From CAZEQK01 sp964514395 (GTDB lineage Bacteria; Bacillota; Bacilli; Tepidibacillales; Tepidibacillaceae), in contig CAZEQK010000022.1 of NCBI GenBank assembly GCA_964514395.1, forward strand, positions 1 to 49,610: 49,610 bases of DNA. The letters are read 5' to 3'. Both the position numbers and the translations under genes were made by a program. The first letter of the stretch is position 1, and each line of letters begins with the position of its first letter. The notes below the pieces were generated by a model that worked only from the letters and a program-made list of their open reading frames with translations, was not told where the DNA came from and did not search any database. Below, piece by piece: positions 21,981 through 30,575 of the stretch.

Positions 21981-24174
21981 GAACTGGAATATAATCCCTA
22001 TTTATAAAGGACAAGATAAGAGTAATCAGAAGCGACCATTAATAAAATGGAAGCCATATATTACAAAACGGTTTCCAGTTGAAGAGCTAAAGAAATATGA
22101 ACCATGTAATTATGCGGTAATCTGTGGAAATATCAGTAATAATCTTGTAATATTCGATCTGGATTATAAAGACGATAATAAAAAATACTTTACCGAAATC
22201 TTTGGAAAGTTTATAGAAAAATATCCAGCTCTTGCGAAGACATATATAACCGAAACGCCTCATGGTCATCATTTCTGGTATTACGTTAAAAATAGATGCC
22301 CTACACGACATCCAAGACAAGATACAGAAAAGTCTACAATAATAAAACATTTAAAGAATAAGAAGAATCCTTCCCTAATAAAAGTTACGAATTTCCCGAA
22401 GCTGTTAAAGGGAGTAGATATACTGGGTACAAACGGTTACGCTTTAATTCCGCCATCTGAAGTATTAGACGGAAAATATAAACCAATGAATAACTTACCA
22501 GTAAAGGCAATCTCAAGACCAGTATTCGATAAACTACAAAACTTTTTCTTGAAGGAAGAACCCTATAAGAAGAAGATGCGAAAACCTTTTTTTGATTTGC
22601 TTGTAGGGAATATAGAAATAGAAGAACAAGCACAAGTTACGGGACAAAGTGAGCATGTATATTGGAAGTATCTTTATATTGAAGCATTTCATCGGTTTGA
22701 ATTAGAACCATCGGATATATTCCCATTTTTAAAAGAATCTCAGCCTTCGTTTGATTTAGATAAGACGCTAACACAGTTGCAATATGTAAATCTTAATGAT
22801 AAGCCGATGACTAATGAGAAACTTCAAGAATATTTTCCATCGGCTACTATAGTCACCAAGAAGAAAGAAGATAAAAAGGATGAAGAGCCTCTCTACGTTA
22901 CAATTGGATCTTACTTATTATCTAAGTATAATATCGTAACAATGGATGATTCTGAAGAGATGCTTATCCGCAAAGGTAATGTATTCTTTGAAGACTTAAA
23001 TGATTTTTATAGTGATTTGGCAGATGAAATTGTATTTTACAATAAATCTATAACACATATGAAAAATAGCGTAATCACATGGATAAAGCTAAAGACACGA
23101 TTCTCACGTGATAACTTCTGTTATGATGGTTGGTTGATAAACTTCCAGAATGGATATTATGATATAAGAACAAAAACATTTTATACACATAACGATTATA
23201 AGGACAAACTATTCTGTTATGAGATACCACATGAATATAATAACGAAGAAGCAAATTGTCCGAAGTTCAAGAAGATATTAAAACAATGGCTTGGAAGTAA
23301 TAATAAAGTTACTATAGACGACGTATTCGAGATGATCGGGTATAGTATGACAATGAATACAGATATGAAATTAGCCTTCTTTATCTTCGGACCGAGCCAT
23401 GCGGGTAAGACACAATTCCAAACGGTATTAGAGCATGTAATAGGTCATCATAATCGCAGTAATACATCGTTACAACGTATGAATAAGAATGAATTCGGAA
23501 CTCATGGAATGGCGTTTAAGATACTGAATATGGTCGGTGATATGAGTAACCTGCAAGTGAGTGATGTAAGTGCATTCAAGACGATGACTGGGGGCGATGA
23601 ATATCTTAGAGCCGAGCCAAAAAGTAAAAGCGCATATCAATTCAGAAACATTACGAAGATATGGTATAATGGTAATTTTATTCCGAGCTTACAGCAAGAT
23701 GATCAAGCATTTTACAACAGATGGGTATTAATTCATTTCCCTAACAAATTTCCTATGTTTGATAAGGATACAGTAAAGAATATAGGTAAAATATTATCAG
23801 AAGATCCAGATGAGATGAAAGGAATACTGTGTGAAGCTATTAAAGGAGTAAGGCGATTATATGAGAGACGCTGGTTTCGGCGTGAGATTATTCGTAATAC
23901 CAAGCACATCTGGAAGTATAATGCCGAGCCGATTTATGCATTTCTGTCGGATATGACGCTATATGATGAAGAGGGAGAGATTGAGTGTATAGAGCTTCGT
24001 AATAAATTAAATAAGTATTTCATAAAGCGAGGATTACAACCAATGACAGCCTATAGACTTAATAAAGAAATGGAACGGTATAATATATTTCATATGAGAG
24101 AAACGACTGGTGAAAGAAGAGAAGTGTATATGGGGATTAAATGGAAACCGCAACCTAAGATAAGTGATTTTTAA
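21973..24174 (+). CDS. Primase-polymerase / SF3 helicase
   Basis: 733-aa replication protein. The N-terminal third is an archaeo-eukaryotic-type primase-polymerase: Asp pair in VIFDLDYKD (about 55-63), TPHGHHFWY (about 94-102) and a GVDILGTNGYALIPPS segment (about 148-163). A D5_N-like region leads to a superfamily 3 helicase with Walker A GPSHAGKT (about 475), Walker B-like NMVGDMSN, and motif C ITKIWYNGN (about 560). A winged-helix-like C-terminus ends the protein. This is the P4/D5 type of primase-helicase used to open origins and prime synthesis. No family B polymerase was found, so elongation probably depends on the host. Confidence 0.92.
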   Translation: MDKNWNIIPIYKGQDKSNQKRPLIKWKPYITKRFPVEELKKYEPCNYAVICGNISNNLVIFDLDYKDDNKKYFTEIFGKFIEKYPALAKTYITETPHGHHFWYYVKNRCPTRHPRQDTEKSTIIKHLKNKKNPSLIKVTNFPKLLKGVDILGTNGYALIPPSEVLDGKYKPMNNLPVKAISRPVFDKLQNFFLKEEPYKKKMRKPFFDLLVGNIEIEEQAQVTGQSEHVYWKYLYIEAFHRFELEPSDIFPFLKESQPSFDLDKTLTQLQYVNLNDKPMTNEKLQEYFPSATIVTKKKEDKKDEEPLYVTIGSYLLSKYNIVTMDDSEEMLIRKGNVFFEDLNDFYSDLADEIVFYNKSITHMKNSVITWIKLKTRFSRDNFCYDGWLINFQNGYYDIRTKTFYTHNDYKDKLFCYEIPHEYNNEEANCPKFKKILKQWLGSNNKVTIDDVFEMIGYSMTMNTDMKLAFFIFGPSHAGKTQFQTVLEHVIGHHNRSNTSLQRMNKNEFGTHGMAFKILNMVGDMSNLQVSDVSAFKTMTGGDEYLRAEPKSKSAYQFRNITKIWYNGNFIPSLQQDDQAFYNRWVLIHFPNKFPMFDKDTVKNIGKILSEDPDEMKGILCEAIKGVRRLYERRWFRREIIRNTKHIWKYNAEPIYAFLSDMTLYDEEGEIECIELRNKLNKYFIKRGLQPMTAYRLNKEMERYNIFHMRETTGERREVYMGIKWKPQPKISDF

Positions 24175-24494
24175 TGAATATAAAAGAATTTATACATACA
24201 TTTAGAATTATAAGAGCTGCAAGAAAACTGGAAGAATTCCTTTGGGGTGTTTATAATGAGAAGTGGAGTTTTGAAGAATGGAAAAGAATGATTGTAAAGA
24301 GGGCACATAAAATAGTTAAGATTGATACTGATAATCCGCATTGGAAGATTGAATTGGCTAAACGGTTATTACAAAATGCATGCGTTTCTATTTCTTTACT
24401 TGGAAGGATAAAAGAACTTGGGTTTCATGATCATATCCCAAGTAATTTATCAGATATGGAAGGAGTAGTAAGAAGATGCGAACTGAAACCATGA
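24174..24494 (+). CDS. Hypothetical protein
   Basis: 106 aa, helical and basic, with its start overlapping the primase stop by one base. Aromatic-rich segment FLWGVYNEKWSFEEWKRM. Its position suggests a replication accessory role; no family recognised. Confidence 0.58.
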   Translation: MNIKEFIHTFRIIRAARKLEEFLWGVYNEKWSFEEWKRMIVKRAHKIVKIDTDNPHWKIELAKRLLQNACVSISLLGRIKELGFHDHIPSNLSDMEGVVRRCELKP

Positions 24495-24640
24495 GCTGTT
24501 GGACTTGTATGGAATGTAGATATTGGAGATGTACACCTATAGGATCAGATGCGACACTTGGTTGGTGTAGAAAAAATAAAGAATCACATATTTTTAATCA
24601 TAAAGCATGTGAAAAATTCAAACGAAGGAAAAAACCGTAA
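24476..24640 (+). CDS. Small cysteine-rich protein
   Basis: 54 aa. CWTCMECRYWRC, then WC and C further on: six cysteines, a typical small metal-binding phage protein. It overlaps the previous gene by 19 bases, and its end lies in the next promoter. Function unknown. Confidence 0.6.
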   Translation: MRTETMSCWTCMECRYWRCTPIGSDATLGWCRKNKESHIFNHKACEKFKRRKKP

Positions 24641-24652
24641 AGTTTAAATATG
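24631..24652 (+). promoter_or_regulatory. Promoter before 24688
   Basis: AAAACCGTAAAGTTTAAATA, the same core as at 21061. Expected start near 24673, only a few bases before the GGTGAT of the ATA-start gene. This makes 24688 the first gene of the unit. Confidence 0.7.
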
Positions 24653-24687
24653 AAAGTTGATTTTAATTATATAAAAAGGTGATAAAA

Positions 24688-24828
24688 ATATCAAATAAAA
24701 AAGATTTAGTAAAACTTGAAATGAATCCTAAAACACAAGCGATAAAGATTGAGGGTTCACTACAAGATGTACAAACATTACTTAACCAATTAGTTGGTTT
24801 GAGTATAGTATTTAATGTATTAAAATAA
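24688..24828 (+). CDS. Small protein with apparent ATA start
   Basis: 46 aa. GGTGAT (24678-24683) lies 4 nt before ATA. No ATG/GTG/TTG occurs before an internal ATG at codon 12. The peptide (SNKKDLVKLEMNPKTQAIKI, then LQDVQTLLNQLVGLSIVF) has a beta strand followed by an amphipathic helix. The promoter at 24631 points directly at it. Function unknown. Confidence 0.58.
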   Translation: MSNKKDLVKLEMNPKTQAIKIEGSLQDVQTLLNQLVGLSIVFNVLK

Positions 24829-24849
24829 TAAAAAAATGAGGTACAAACT

Positions 24850-25011
24850 ATGATTAAAGAAGAAATAAAAACTCTGAAAGAAATTATTCGATGGTTTGAG
24901 CAAGATCGAGATCATTTCAGAGAAGCATTTACAAAAATAAAATGTATATTGAAAGCTATTTTAAAGAAATTAGAAATGACAGACTTAGTTGAAATAGCAA
25001 GTTATATATAA
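24850..25011 (+). CDS. Small helical protein
   Basis: 53 aa, charged and fully helical. Its leader (TGAGGTACAAACT) is nearly repeated before the next gene (TGAGGTATAAACT), a duplicated ribosome site. Function unknown. Confidence 0.55.
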   Translation: MIKEEIKTLKEIIRWFEQDRDHFREAFTKIKCILKAILKKLEMTDLVEIASYI

Positions 25012-25035
25012 AATAAAAAATATGAGGTATAAACT

Positions 25036-25857
25036 ATGATAAATGAAGGAAATGTATTGGAAGATTTAAGAAATAAAATAGGTCACGACAATATATCAAC
25101 AGTAAAAAGAATATACAACAAAACGAAGAAAGAGAATGAAGCCAAAGGATTTACAGCCGAATTATTGGGGGAATCGAATATTATGAAGATGGCATTAGCT
25201 CCATTGACTACTAAGTATAATGAGATTGATACGGATTTTATAGAAGCTACAATAACAAAATATACAACGGATGATGAAGAGGATATGACAATAGAAGAAT
25301 TAGAAGAGATATGTCTTTCGGATGAAACAGAAGCAACATTTGATTTTGAAGACGATGAAGATGATGATGTAATTGAGGAAGAGATAGTAGAATCTTCGTG
25401 GAAAGATGTATTTAAAAGCACACCGAAACCTAAAAAGTTTACTAAAGATCACGGGGAATTTGAAGACACTCCTCTACTTACAATTATAGATAGAGTGACA
25501 TATAAAATAAAGCTACTTGATCCTAAAGGAGAGCCACGACACGTAAGTGGTATTGGTAGATATGGAGATTATGATGCAAATATCTATGATATAAAAGTGT
25601 TGGGAGTATCCGATGAGACTATTTATGAAGAGATCCATGAGAGTGGTAAACAGAAAGGAGAACCATTATGCGTGAAAGGTAAAACTTATGGGCTATGGTT
25701 GGATAAGCCTAAAGTTTGGGAAATTTTCGTGGCATTTTGGCGTGACACACTCGGCTTAGGATTACCAGATGGCAGACCATTTTATCTTAAAAGAACCAAG
25801 AAACGATCTAAAAAAGGAAATAAGTATAACGTCTGGAAATTTTTAGAGGTTAAATAA
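25036..25857 (+). CDS. Possible ssDNA-binding protein
   Basis: 273 aa. The N-terminal helical half ends in a strongly acidic stretch (FDFEDDEDDDVIEEE, about 99-113). From about 140 the sequence is beta-rich (LLTIIDRVTYKIKLLDPKG, YDANIYDIKVLGV) and ends with basic RTKKRSKKGNKYNVWKFLEV, compatible with an OB-fold. It lies between the primase-helicase and two DNA nucleases, where viruses often keep an SSB. In cellular SSBs the acidic part is terminal, whereas here it is internal. The function is inferred from context. Confidence 0.45.
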   Translation: MINEGNVLEDLRNKIGHDNISTVKRIYNKTKKENEAKGFTAELLGESNIMKMALAPLTTKYNEIDTDFIEATITKYTTDDEEDMTIEELEEICLSDETEATFDFEDDEDDDVIEEEIVESSWKDVFKSTPKPKKFTKDHGEFEDTPLLTIIDRVTYKIKLLDPKGEPRHVSGIGRYGDYDANIYDIKVLGVSDETIYEEIHESGKQKGEPLCVKGKTYGLWLDKPKVWEIFVAFWRDTLGLGLPDGRPFYLKRTKKRSKKGNKYNVWKFLEVK

Positions 25858-25887
25858 TTTACCTTTTTCTTTTATTTGTGGTAAAAG

Positions 25888-26034
25888 ATGAATTGTAGCG
25901 AATGTGACTATGGTCATTTAATCGAATGCCCATGCTGTGAACGAATGATAGTCATATGTACTGAAGAAGACACACCAGTAGCTCTTGACGAACAATATTG
26001 GGATTCAAGTATTGGCTGTGACGGTATAGGATGA
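25888..26034 (+). CDS. Small cysteine-rich protein
   Basis: 48 aa with CSEC and CPCC pairs and two more cysteines, likely zinc-binding. Its stop overlaps the nuclease start as ATGA. Function unknown. Confidence 0.6.
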   Translation: MNCSECDYGHLIECPCCERMIVICTEEDTPVALDEQYWDSSIGCDGIG

Positions 26035-26900
26035 TCTACGGAGATATATCGGAAGTAAAGCGGACACACGATGCTTTCTTCAGTCGTTTAGACGATAATT
26101 ACGGCATCAAAGAGTTAGGCACTTGGGATTGTAATCTGCGGAACATTTTACTGAAGTGTGGAGATAAAGAATATTGTACTTCTGAACGTGATATTCCTAT
26201 ACTACTTGATAGCGGTAAATTCAGCTTGTCGATTGATAAAACTAAGTGTTCCGACTGTCCTAACAGAGCTTACATACGTTTTGCAGATTTCGAGATTGCT
26301 CCAGCCAGAGCTTTCTACGAGAGAAAAACAGCGGCTGACTTCTTGGCTTCAAGACGTTCAAGACTATACCATCAATTAAATTTGATGGATACTTTCGTGG
26401 AAGGGCGTAAAGGTTTAATATTAGAAGGTATGCCACGTAAATATCAATCATTCAGAGATTCTGCGAACCAATTCTCTGGCATTACAAAGCGAAAGCATGA
26501 TCTACGAGGAATGTCGCCTATTGAACAAGCCATCGAATTAGGTGGTGGTGATAGCTCCCGTAATTGGACAATGAGTTTTATACGAGAATGTAAGATGCGT
26601 GATATTGAATTTGTTCAGACATGGGATCTACAAGAGACAATTGACTTTCTTATACAATGCGATGAGGGTTACGATGAAACTCCTAAGCTAAGAATCATAC
26701 CGAAAAGAGATCATGATATTCCATTAGAACTTAATATGTTAGTATTAGTGCCGAGAATTGGGGCTATAAATGCGCAAAAACTTATGGATCGGCATAAATC
26801 ATTACCACAATTAATAAAAGATTTACAAAAAATGAAAAAAGAAGATATGAATAATATGTATAAAGAATTATATAAGGTGTTTATTAATGGGAAATTATAG
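26031..26900 (+). CDS. ERCC4-domain (XPF/Hef-type) nuclease
   Basis: 289 aa. The nuclease core has ERKTAADFLAS (about 90-100), the ERKxxxD catalytic motif of XPF/Mus81/Hef, preceded by an Asp-containing strand (IPILLDSG). It is followed by helices carrying SRLYHQL and GLILEG. The C-terminus (about 235-285: LVLVPRIGAINAQKLM) is a helix-hairpin-helix pair for DNA binding. A CSDC insertion with additional Cys precedes the active site, so a zinc knuckle is likely. No helicase domain is present, as in crenarchaeal XPF. It probably cuts branched or flapped DNA in replication or recombination. Confidence 0.87.
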   Translation: MIYGDISEVKRTHDAFFSRLDDNYGIKELGTWDCNLRNILLKCGDKEYCTSERDIPILLDSGKFSLSIDKTKCSDCPNRAYIRFADFEIAPARAFYERKTAADFLASRRSRLYHQLNLMDTFVEGRKGLILEGMPRKYQSFRDSANQFSGITKRKHDLRGMSPIEQAIELGGGDSSRNWTMSFIRECKMRDIEFVQTWDLQETIDFLIQCDEGYDETPKLRIIPKRDHDIPLELNMLVLVPRIGAINAQKLMDRHKSLPQLIKDLQKMKKEDMNNMYKELYKVFINGKL

Positions 26901-27111
26901 AAGTATATCAATTAAACGAGAAATAGATTCAAAAGATCATAAAATAACAAAAGATATAGTAAGTATAAATATAGATAATGGGAGAAAAAAATTCGATTTC
27001 TCTGGATCTTTAGATGAATTTAGAAAATTGAAAGGAGAAGAAGGAATGAAGTTACTTAGATGTTTAAATTATTTATGGTCTTTAGCATATAATAATAATG
27101 GTGAGGATTGA
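26887..27111 (+). CDS. Hypothetical protein
   Basis: 74 aa. Beta strands (RSISIKREID, DIVSINIDNG, KKFDFSGS) then a helix ending in LLRCLNYLWSLAY. It overlaps the nuclease end by 14 bases. No family recognised. Confidence 0.57.
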   Translation: MGNYRSISIKREIDSKDHKITKDIVSINIDNGRKKFDFSGSLDEFRKLKGEEGMKLLRCLNYLWSLAYNNNGED

Positions 27112-27306
27112 ATGAGAAGTTTTGATAAGGTAAGAGAATGTAATACAATAATTAATGCTTGGAAATATAAGCAATGTCCTAAATGTAATAGTAAGGCAGA
27201 GAAATTTATCAAGCACGATGGTTTCGGTTTTGGCTGTCCTAATTGTAAAACGGTCGTAGATGATAAAGCGTATCTACATGCTATAGCTAAAATACTTGGT
27301 TTATAA
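27112..27306 (+). CDS. Zinc-ribbon protein
   Basis: 64 aa. CPKC and CPNC knuckles enclose a beta hairpin, followed by a C-terminal helix. It lies between two DNA nucleases, so a DNA-binding accessory role is plausible. Confidence 0.65.
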   Translation: MRSFDKVRECNTIINAWKYKQCPKCNSKAEKFIKHDGFGFGCPNCKTVVDDKAYLHAIAKILGL

Positions 27307-27307
27307 G

Positions 27308-28213
27308 ATGGTAGACAGTTATCTCAAGAACCTTTACGAGAAATATTGGATCGAGAAACCAGTCCTTCGCCATAGTTATCAGATCGGAGATTATCACGTA
27401 TCACAAGTAGGAGCAGATCATTCAAATCTTGCACCAGAGGATCATAGCGGTCCATGTTTACGGGAAGCGTTTTATAAATACGTAGATGCGATACCAGATA
27501 CCATGCAGACTACGGGGAATTTTCATCAAGGGAGACTTATGCATACTGAAGTACAACGTATATACTTAATAAATAATAATGGAGCTATAGCAGAATATCC
27601 AGTAGGACGATTAGTTCAATTTAAAGACGAACAATTTAAAGCTCTCGGATCTATAGATATATATCATTCGGAATTTTCCAATAAACCATTTATAAATATA
27701 TTAGATGTAATAGATGGAAAGTCGGCAAGCGATTATACCTTTCCAGATGATCCCGAAGATAAGAATCCGACACATTTTGATCAAGTAAAGATTTATGCGT
27801 TTATGTTAATTACTTATTGTCTTAATAAGAGATATAACAAGATTCGTAATCTGAAAGTAGTGTATTTTGCGAAACATAACCTCTATACGGGGGAACAAGT
27901 CGAGCGCTTTGATCTACGTGAGTGTCAAAGTAAGTATATGAGTTTTATTAATCGCTGTTATATTCTGCACAAAGCATTACAAGAAATGAAATTACCTAAA
28001 GCAGAACCCCATAAGTGGTGTAGTTATTGTAGTTATGCGGGAAGATGTAATGCCGACGTCATACATGATAAAGATATTCCTACAGTTACGTTAGAGGAAG
28101 TAAAGAAATTATATAGCGAGAAAACGGGAAAAAGCCCGATATGGCGTGATAAAGAAACGCAAGGGTTTCAAAAATTTAAATTTAAATTTAAAATAGAAGG
28201 TGAAGAATCATAG
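27308..28213 (+). CDS. Cas4/RecB-like PD-(D/E)XK exonuclease
   Basis: 301 aa from ATG 27308 (TTG 27296 is an alternative). PCLREAFYKY near the N-terminus supplies the first cysteine, and WCSYCSYAGRC at about 240-250 the last three of a probable 4Fe-4S cluster. Between them lie GRLMHTEV (His), LGSIDIY (Asp) and DVIDGKSAS (D-x-K), the PD-(D/E)XK active site. This is the layout of Cas4, AddB and Dna2-type 5'-3' exonucleases. No other CRISPR gene is nearby, so it probably serves viral recombination, replication or end processing. Confidence 0.85.
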   Translation: MVDSYLKNLYEKYWIEKPVLRHSYQIGDYHVSQVGADHSNLAPEDHSGPCLREAFYKYVDAIPDTMQTTGNFHQGRLMHTEVQRIYLINNNGAIAEYPVGRLVQFKDEQFKALGSIDIYHSEFSNKPFINILDVIDGKSASDYTFPDDPEDKNPTHFDQVKIYAFMLITYCLNKRYNKIRNLKVVYFAKHNLYTGEQVERFDLRECQSKYMSFINRCYILHKALQEMKLPKAEPHKWCSYCSYAGRCNADVIHDKDIPTVTLEEVKKLYSEKTGKSPIWRDKETQGFQKFKFKFKIEGEES

Positions 28214-28368
28214 TAAAGATAAGAGTACAAATTTTTAAATTCGTAATGTGCCCAAAAGTAAAGGCTGAAATTGGTCTTGTAATATGTGAACAATGCGCTC
28301 ATTACGGTGGATTATTAATGAATAGAGATAATATAATGGAGTGTGGATATAATGCAGAAAAAAAGTAA
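28210..28368 (+). CDS. Four-cysteine protein with apparent ATA start
   Basis: 52 aa. GGTGA ends 6 nt before an ATA that overlaps the nuclease stop as ATAG. The upstream in-frame stop leaves only AGA-ATC before it. An internal ATG at codon 12 (giving MCPKVKAE) is the alternative start. The peptide has MCP, ICEQC and ECG cysteines suited to one zinc site. Function unknown. Confidence 0.58.
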   Translation: MVKIRVQIFKFVMCPKVKAEIGLVICEQCAHYGGLLMNRDNIMECGYNAEKK

Positions 28369-28747
28369 AGATATGTCAATAGATGAGAAAAGAAAATTAG
28401 CCGATAAAGCTGGACGTAGAATTCGACGTAAAAGTGGACGAAACATTGAGAAAAAATCGGCAAGTATACGTACTTTGTCGATAAAGATGGGTAGATATCT
28501 TGACGAGTTGCGTAAAGTACAAGAAGAGAATGTTCTACTGAAGGATGCGGTTGATGCTCTACTAATTGATATGGGATTATTACTGGCGTTACCTACAATT
28601 GAAAAAGAAATGATTCAAAAAGAAGAAGATGATAGATTGGCAGAGGTTGCAAAAAAAGATCATGCGGGTAAGGAAGTATGCCCCACATGCGGCAAGAAAT
28701 TCAAACAACTCTCAAGACATAAATGCAAAGGTAAGAAAAATGGATAA
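28352..28747 (+). CDS. Coiled-coil protein with C-terminal zinc finger
   Basis: 131 aa from ATG 28352, after GGAGTG. Basic N-terminal third (RRIRRKSGRN), then a leucine-rich coiled coil (about 45-85). The C-terminus reads CPTCGKKFKQLSRHKC, a C2HC-type finger. Possibly a DNA-binding dimer. Function unknown. Confidence 0.62.
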   Translation: MQKKSKDMSIDEKRKLADKAGRRIRRKSGRNIEKKSASIRTLSIKMGRYLDELRKVQEENVLLKDAVDALLIDMGLLLALPTIEKEMIQKEEDDRLAEVAKKDHAGKEVCPTCGKKFKQLSRHKCKGKKNG

Positions 28748-28874
28748 TTTTAAACAGTTAAATAAGGCAATTCTTGCCTTTTGTATAAACAGCCTTACAG
28801 AAAAGGATCTTAAATATATCTTAAGGCAGATAAGAAAATTAAGATTTTTTTTAAAAAGTGATAATAGAGATTGA
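28740..28874 (+). CDS. Small helical protein
   Basis: 44 aa from ATG 28740, overlapping the previous gene. Basic and helical (LTEKDLKYILRQIRKLRFF). Its stop TGA overlaps the TTG start of the next gene. Function unknown. Confidence 0.5.
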   Translation: MDNFKQLNKAILAFCINSLTEKDLKYILRQIRKLRFFLKSDNRD

Positions 28875-29143
28875 CGCATATAGATCACGTTAAATACGAC
28901 ATTAGAGCTGTGGTAGATACTTATAATAGAACAACCAGAGTTACTAAACTCGTAAATAAGGAGACCAGAGCGGTCTACAAAGGCAGTTTCTTTATAGGAT
29001 CTCGTAAGCAGATGGAAAAATTCCTTAAAAATCTCGACGCAGATATTATTCCCCAATCATTACGATTATGGAAGAAACCAGAGGATAAGATGACCGACGA
29101 AGATATAGCGAGGGTAGAGAAATGGCGGGCGGGAAAACTATAA
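28871..29143 (+). CDS. Hypothetical protein
   Basis: 90 aa starting at TTG within GATTGA, a junction this genome uses repeatedly. Beta-rich start (KYDIRAVVDTYNRTTRVTKL) and a basic helical middle. No family recognised. Confidence 0.55.
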   Translation: MTHIDHVKYDIRAVVDTYNRTTRVTKLVNKETRAVYKGSFFIGSRKQMEKFLKNLDADIIPQSLRLWKKPEDKMTDEDIARVEKWRAGKL

Positions 29144-29271
29144 CAGAACTATCGTACGACGAATTATTACAAGAGATGACTAAAATGTTTGCGGAAGGCG
29201 GTCAGCTCAAAAGATTCTTGGATATCGTAAAAGAGATGCGAATGCGGAAGATGAAGGATGAAGTGTCCTAA
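29122..29271 (+). CDS. Small helical protein
   Basis: 49 aa overlapping both neighbours. Amphipathic helices (LSYDELLQEMTKMF, FLDIVKEMRMRKMK). Function unknown. Confidence 0.5.
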   Translation: MAGGKTITELSYDELLQEMTKMFAEGGQLKRFLDIVKEMRMRKMKDEVS

Positions 29272-29401
29272 TTGTGGAGAAGAAATGTTGGTAGAGTATG
29301 AGTATGAACGAGGAAGGCATGTAAGGCGAAAATATAAATGCCCTAAATGCGATCTTGGGCTTATAAAAAGAACTAAAACAATATATCCGAGAGGGTGGTA
29401 A
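29258..29401 (+). CDS. Small zinc ribbon
   Basis: 47 aa. CPNC and CPKC knuckles with a basic strand pair between them (RGRHVRRKYK). Overlaps the previous gene by 14 bases. Function unknown. Confidence 0.63.
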   Translation: MKCPNCGEEMLVEYEYERGRHVRRKYKCPKCDLGLIKRTKTIYPRGW

Positions 29402-29402
29402 G

Positions 29403-29603
29403 ATGATAGTAACGAAGTTTTATTGTGATATATGTGGTAGTGAAATATCATCATTGATTAAATGGAAAGTTATAATAGATAATGACTATAATGCATTTTA
29501 TAATTTTGAAAGAAAGGATGTATGCAGAGATTGTACAAAAAAAATTCATAAAGGTGTAAAGCAGATTGTCAAAGAAATACGAAAACGTAATAAAGAAGAA
29601 TAA
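29403..29603 (+). CDS. Small zinc-binding protein
   Basis: 66 aa. CDIC and CRDC pairs followed by a basic helix (HKGVKQIVKEIRKR). The layout resembles short DNA-binding ribbons. GAGGGTGG lies just upstream. Confidence 0.62.
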   Translation: MIVTKFYCDICGSEISSLIKWKVIIDNDYNAFYNFERKDVCRDCTKKIHKGVKQIVKEIRKRNKEE

Positions 29604-29868
29604 ACGTAAAGTTAAGCGGGTTGAAATACCCAAAAAAATCGGCGATTATATGGATAATCTCGCTTTAGATCTTACGAATTATACTATTAAAGCCGATCGG
29701 CTTGAAAAGGCTTTACTTAAAATGGATGAGATTGAAGCCGAAACGCTACTGTTGATGGATAAAGTAAAGTGGTATGGGTATCAGATCACCGACAACTACA
29801 AGCAAATCATTAAGATATTACGGGAAAGAGGAATATATAAATCAGTTAGGAGTAAGGAACAACTATGA
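29566..29868 (+). CDS. Coiled-coil protein
   Basis: 100 aa. TTG start with GGTG 9 nt upstream. A basic N-terminus precedes a long coiled coil (YTIKADRLEKALLKMDEIEAE). Ends coupled to the next gene. Function unknown. Confidence 0.55.
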   Translation: MSKKYENVIKKNKRKVKRVEIPKKIGDYMDNLALDLTNYTIKADRLEKALLKMDEIEAETLLLMDKVKWYGYQITDNYKQIIKILRERGIYKSVRSKEQL

Positions 29869-30074
29869 TTGACGTAGATATAGATTTGGCTGAATTTGAT
29901 TTGAAAACGGATGATATAATACCTATAGAAATCACAATAAAAGATTATAATGAATCATTTCGTAATAATATAGAGATTAGAATGTATGAAATTAATTTTT
30001 TATGTAATGGAGTGTGGGTAATGCTGAAATTATCAGAAGAACAATATAAAAAATTACGAGAGGAGATATATTAA
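29865..30074 (+). CDS. Hypothetical beta-rich protein
   Basis: 69 aa, acidic, with three or four strands and a C-terminal helix (SEEQYKKLREEI). ATGA-coupled to the previous gene. No family recognised. Confidence 0.55.
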   Translation: MIDVDIDLAEFDLKTDDIIPIEITIKDYNESFRNNIEIRMYEINFLCNGVWVMLKLSEEQYKKLREEIY

Positions 30075-30075
30075 C

Positions 30076-30312
30076 ATGACGCTGACATTTATATTTTGGG
30101 AAGAGAATAAAGATCCATTCAATTTTGCCTATGTAAGAAAAAGTGTTACATTGAATACTATAAAGGATCTGCATGAATTTTTTACAATGATAGAAAGGAA
30201 ACGATTAGACGGCGTTGTGAAATTTGCAATAAAAGGATATAAATATGATTGTGATACTGAGACTGGTGATATAAAGAATCTTAGTATAGCATTTGAGGAG
30301 ACGTATGACTAA
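30076..30312 (+). CDS. Hypothetical protein
   Basis: 78 aa. Alternating strands and a central helix (TIKDLHEFFTMIERK). The stop overlaps the next start by one base. Function unknown. Confidence 0.55.
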   Translation: MTLTFIFWEENKDPFNFAYVRKSVTLNTIKDLHEFFTMIERKRLDGVVKFAIKGYKYDCDTETGDIKNLSIAFEETYD

Positions 30313-30575
30313 TGCCATATATTACACAAGACCAGCGAGAGTATATAGATAGACATCTTCATTCTATATTATTCCAACTAAAAGAATTACCATACACAGT
30401 AGGCGAATTAAATTATATTATAACTAAATTAATGATTGCACTTATTAAGGAAAAGAACTACACACAAATGAATAATATAATTGGTGCTATGGAATGTGCC
30501 AAATTAGAATTTTATAGGCGGATGGTTGCGCCTTACGAAGATAAAAAAATAAAAGAAAATGGTGACGTTTATTAA
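30312..30575 (+). CDS. DUF6899-like phage protein
   Basis: 87 aa. PYITQDQREYIDRH, GELNYIITKL, EFYRRMVAPYED and NGDVY match the pattern of a widespread small phage protein family (recalled as DUF6899). Family function is unknown. It overlaps the next gene by 14 bases. Confidence 0.7.
   Translation: MPYITQDQREYIDRHLHSILFQLKELPYTVGELNYIITKLMIALIKEKNYTQMNNIIGAMECAKLEFYRRMVAPYEDKKIKENGDVY

Noticed and set aside
28210..28213. TAG read as pyrrolysine
   Set aside because: TAG ends several genes exactly at overlaps with the next start and no pyrrolysine genes are present.
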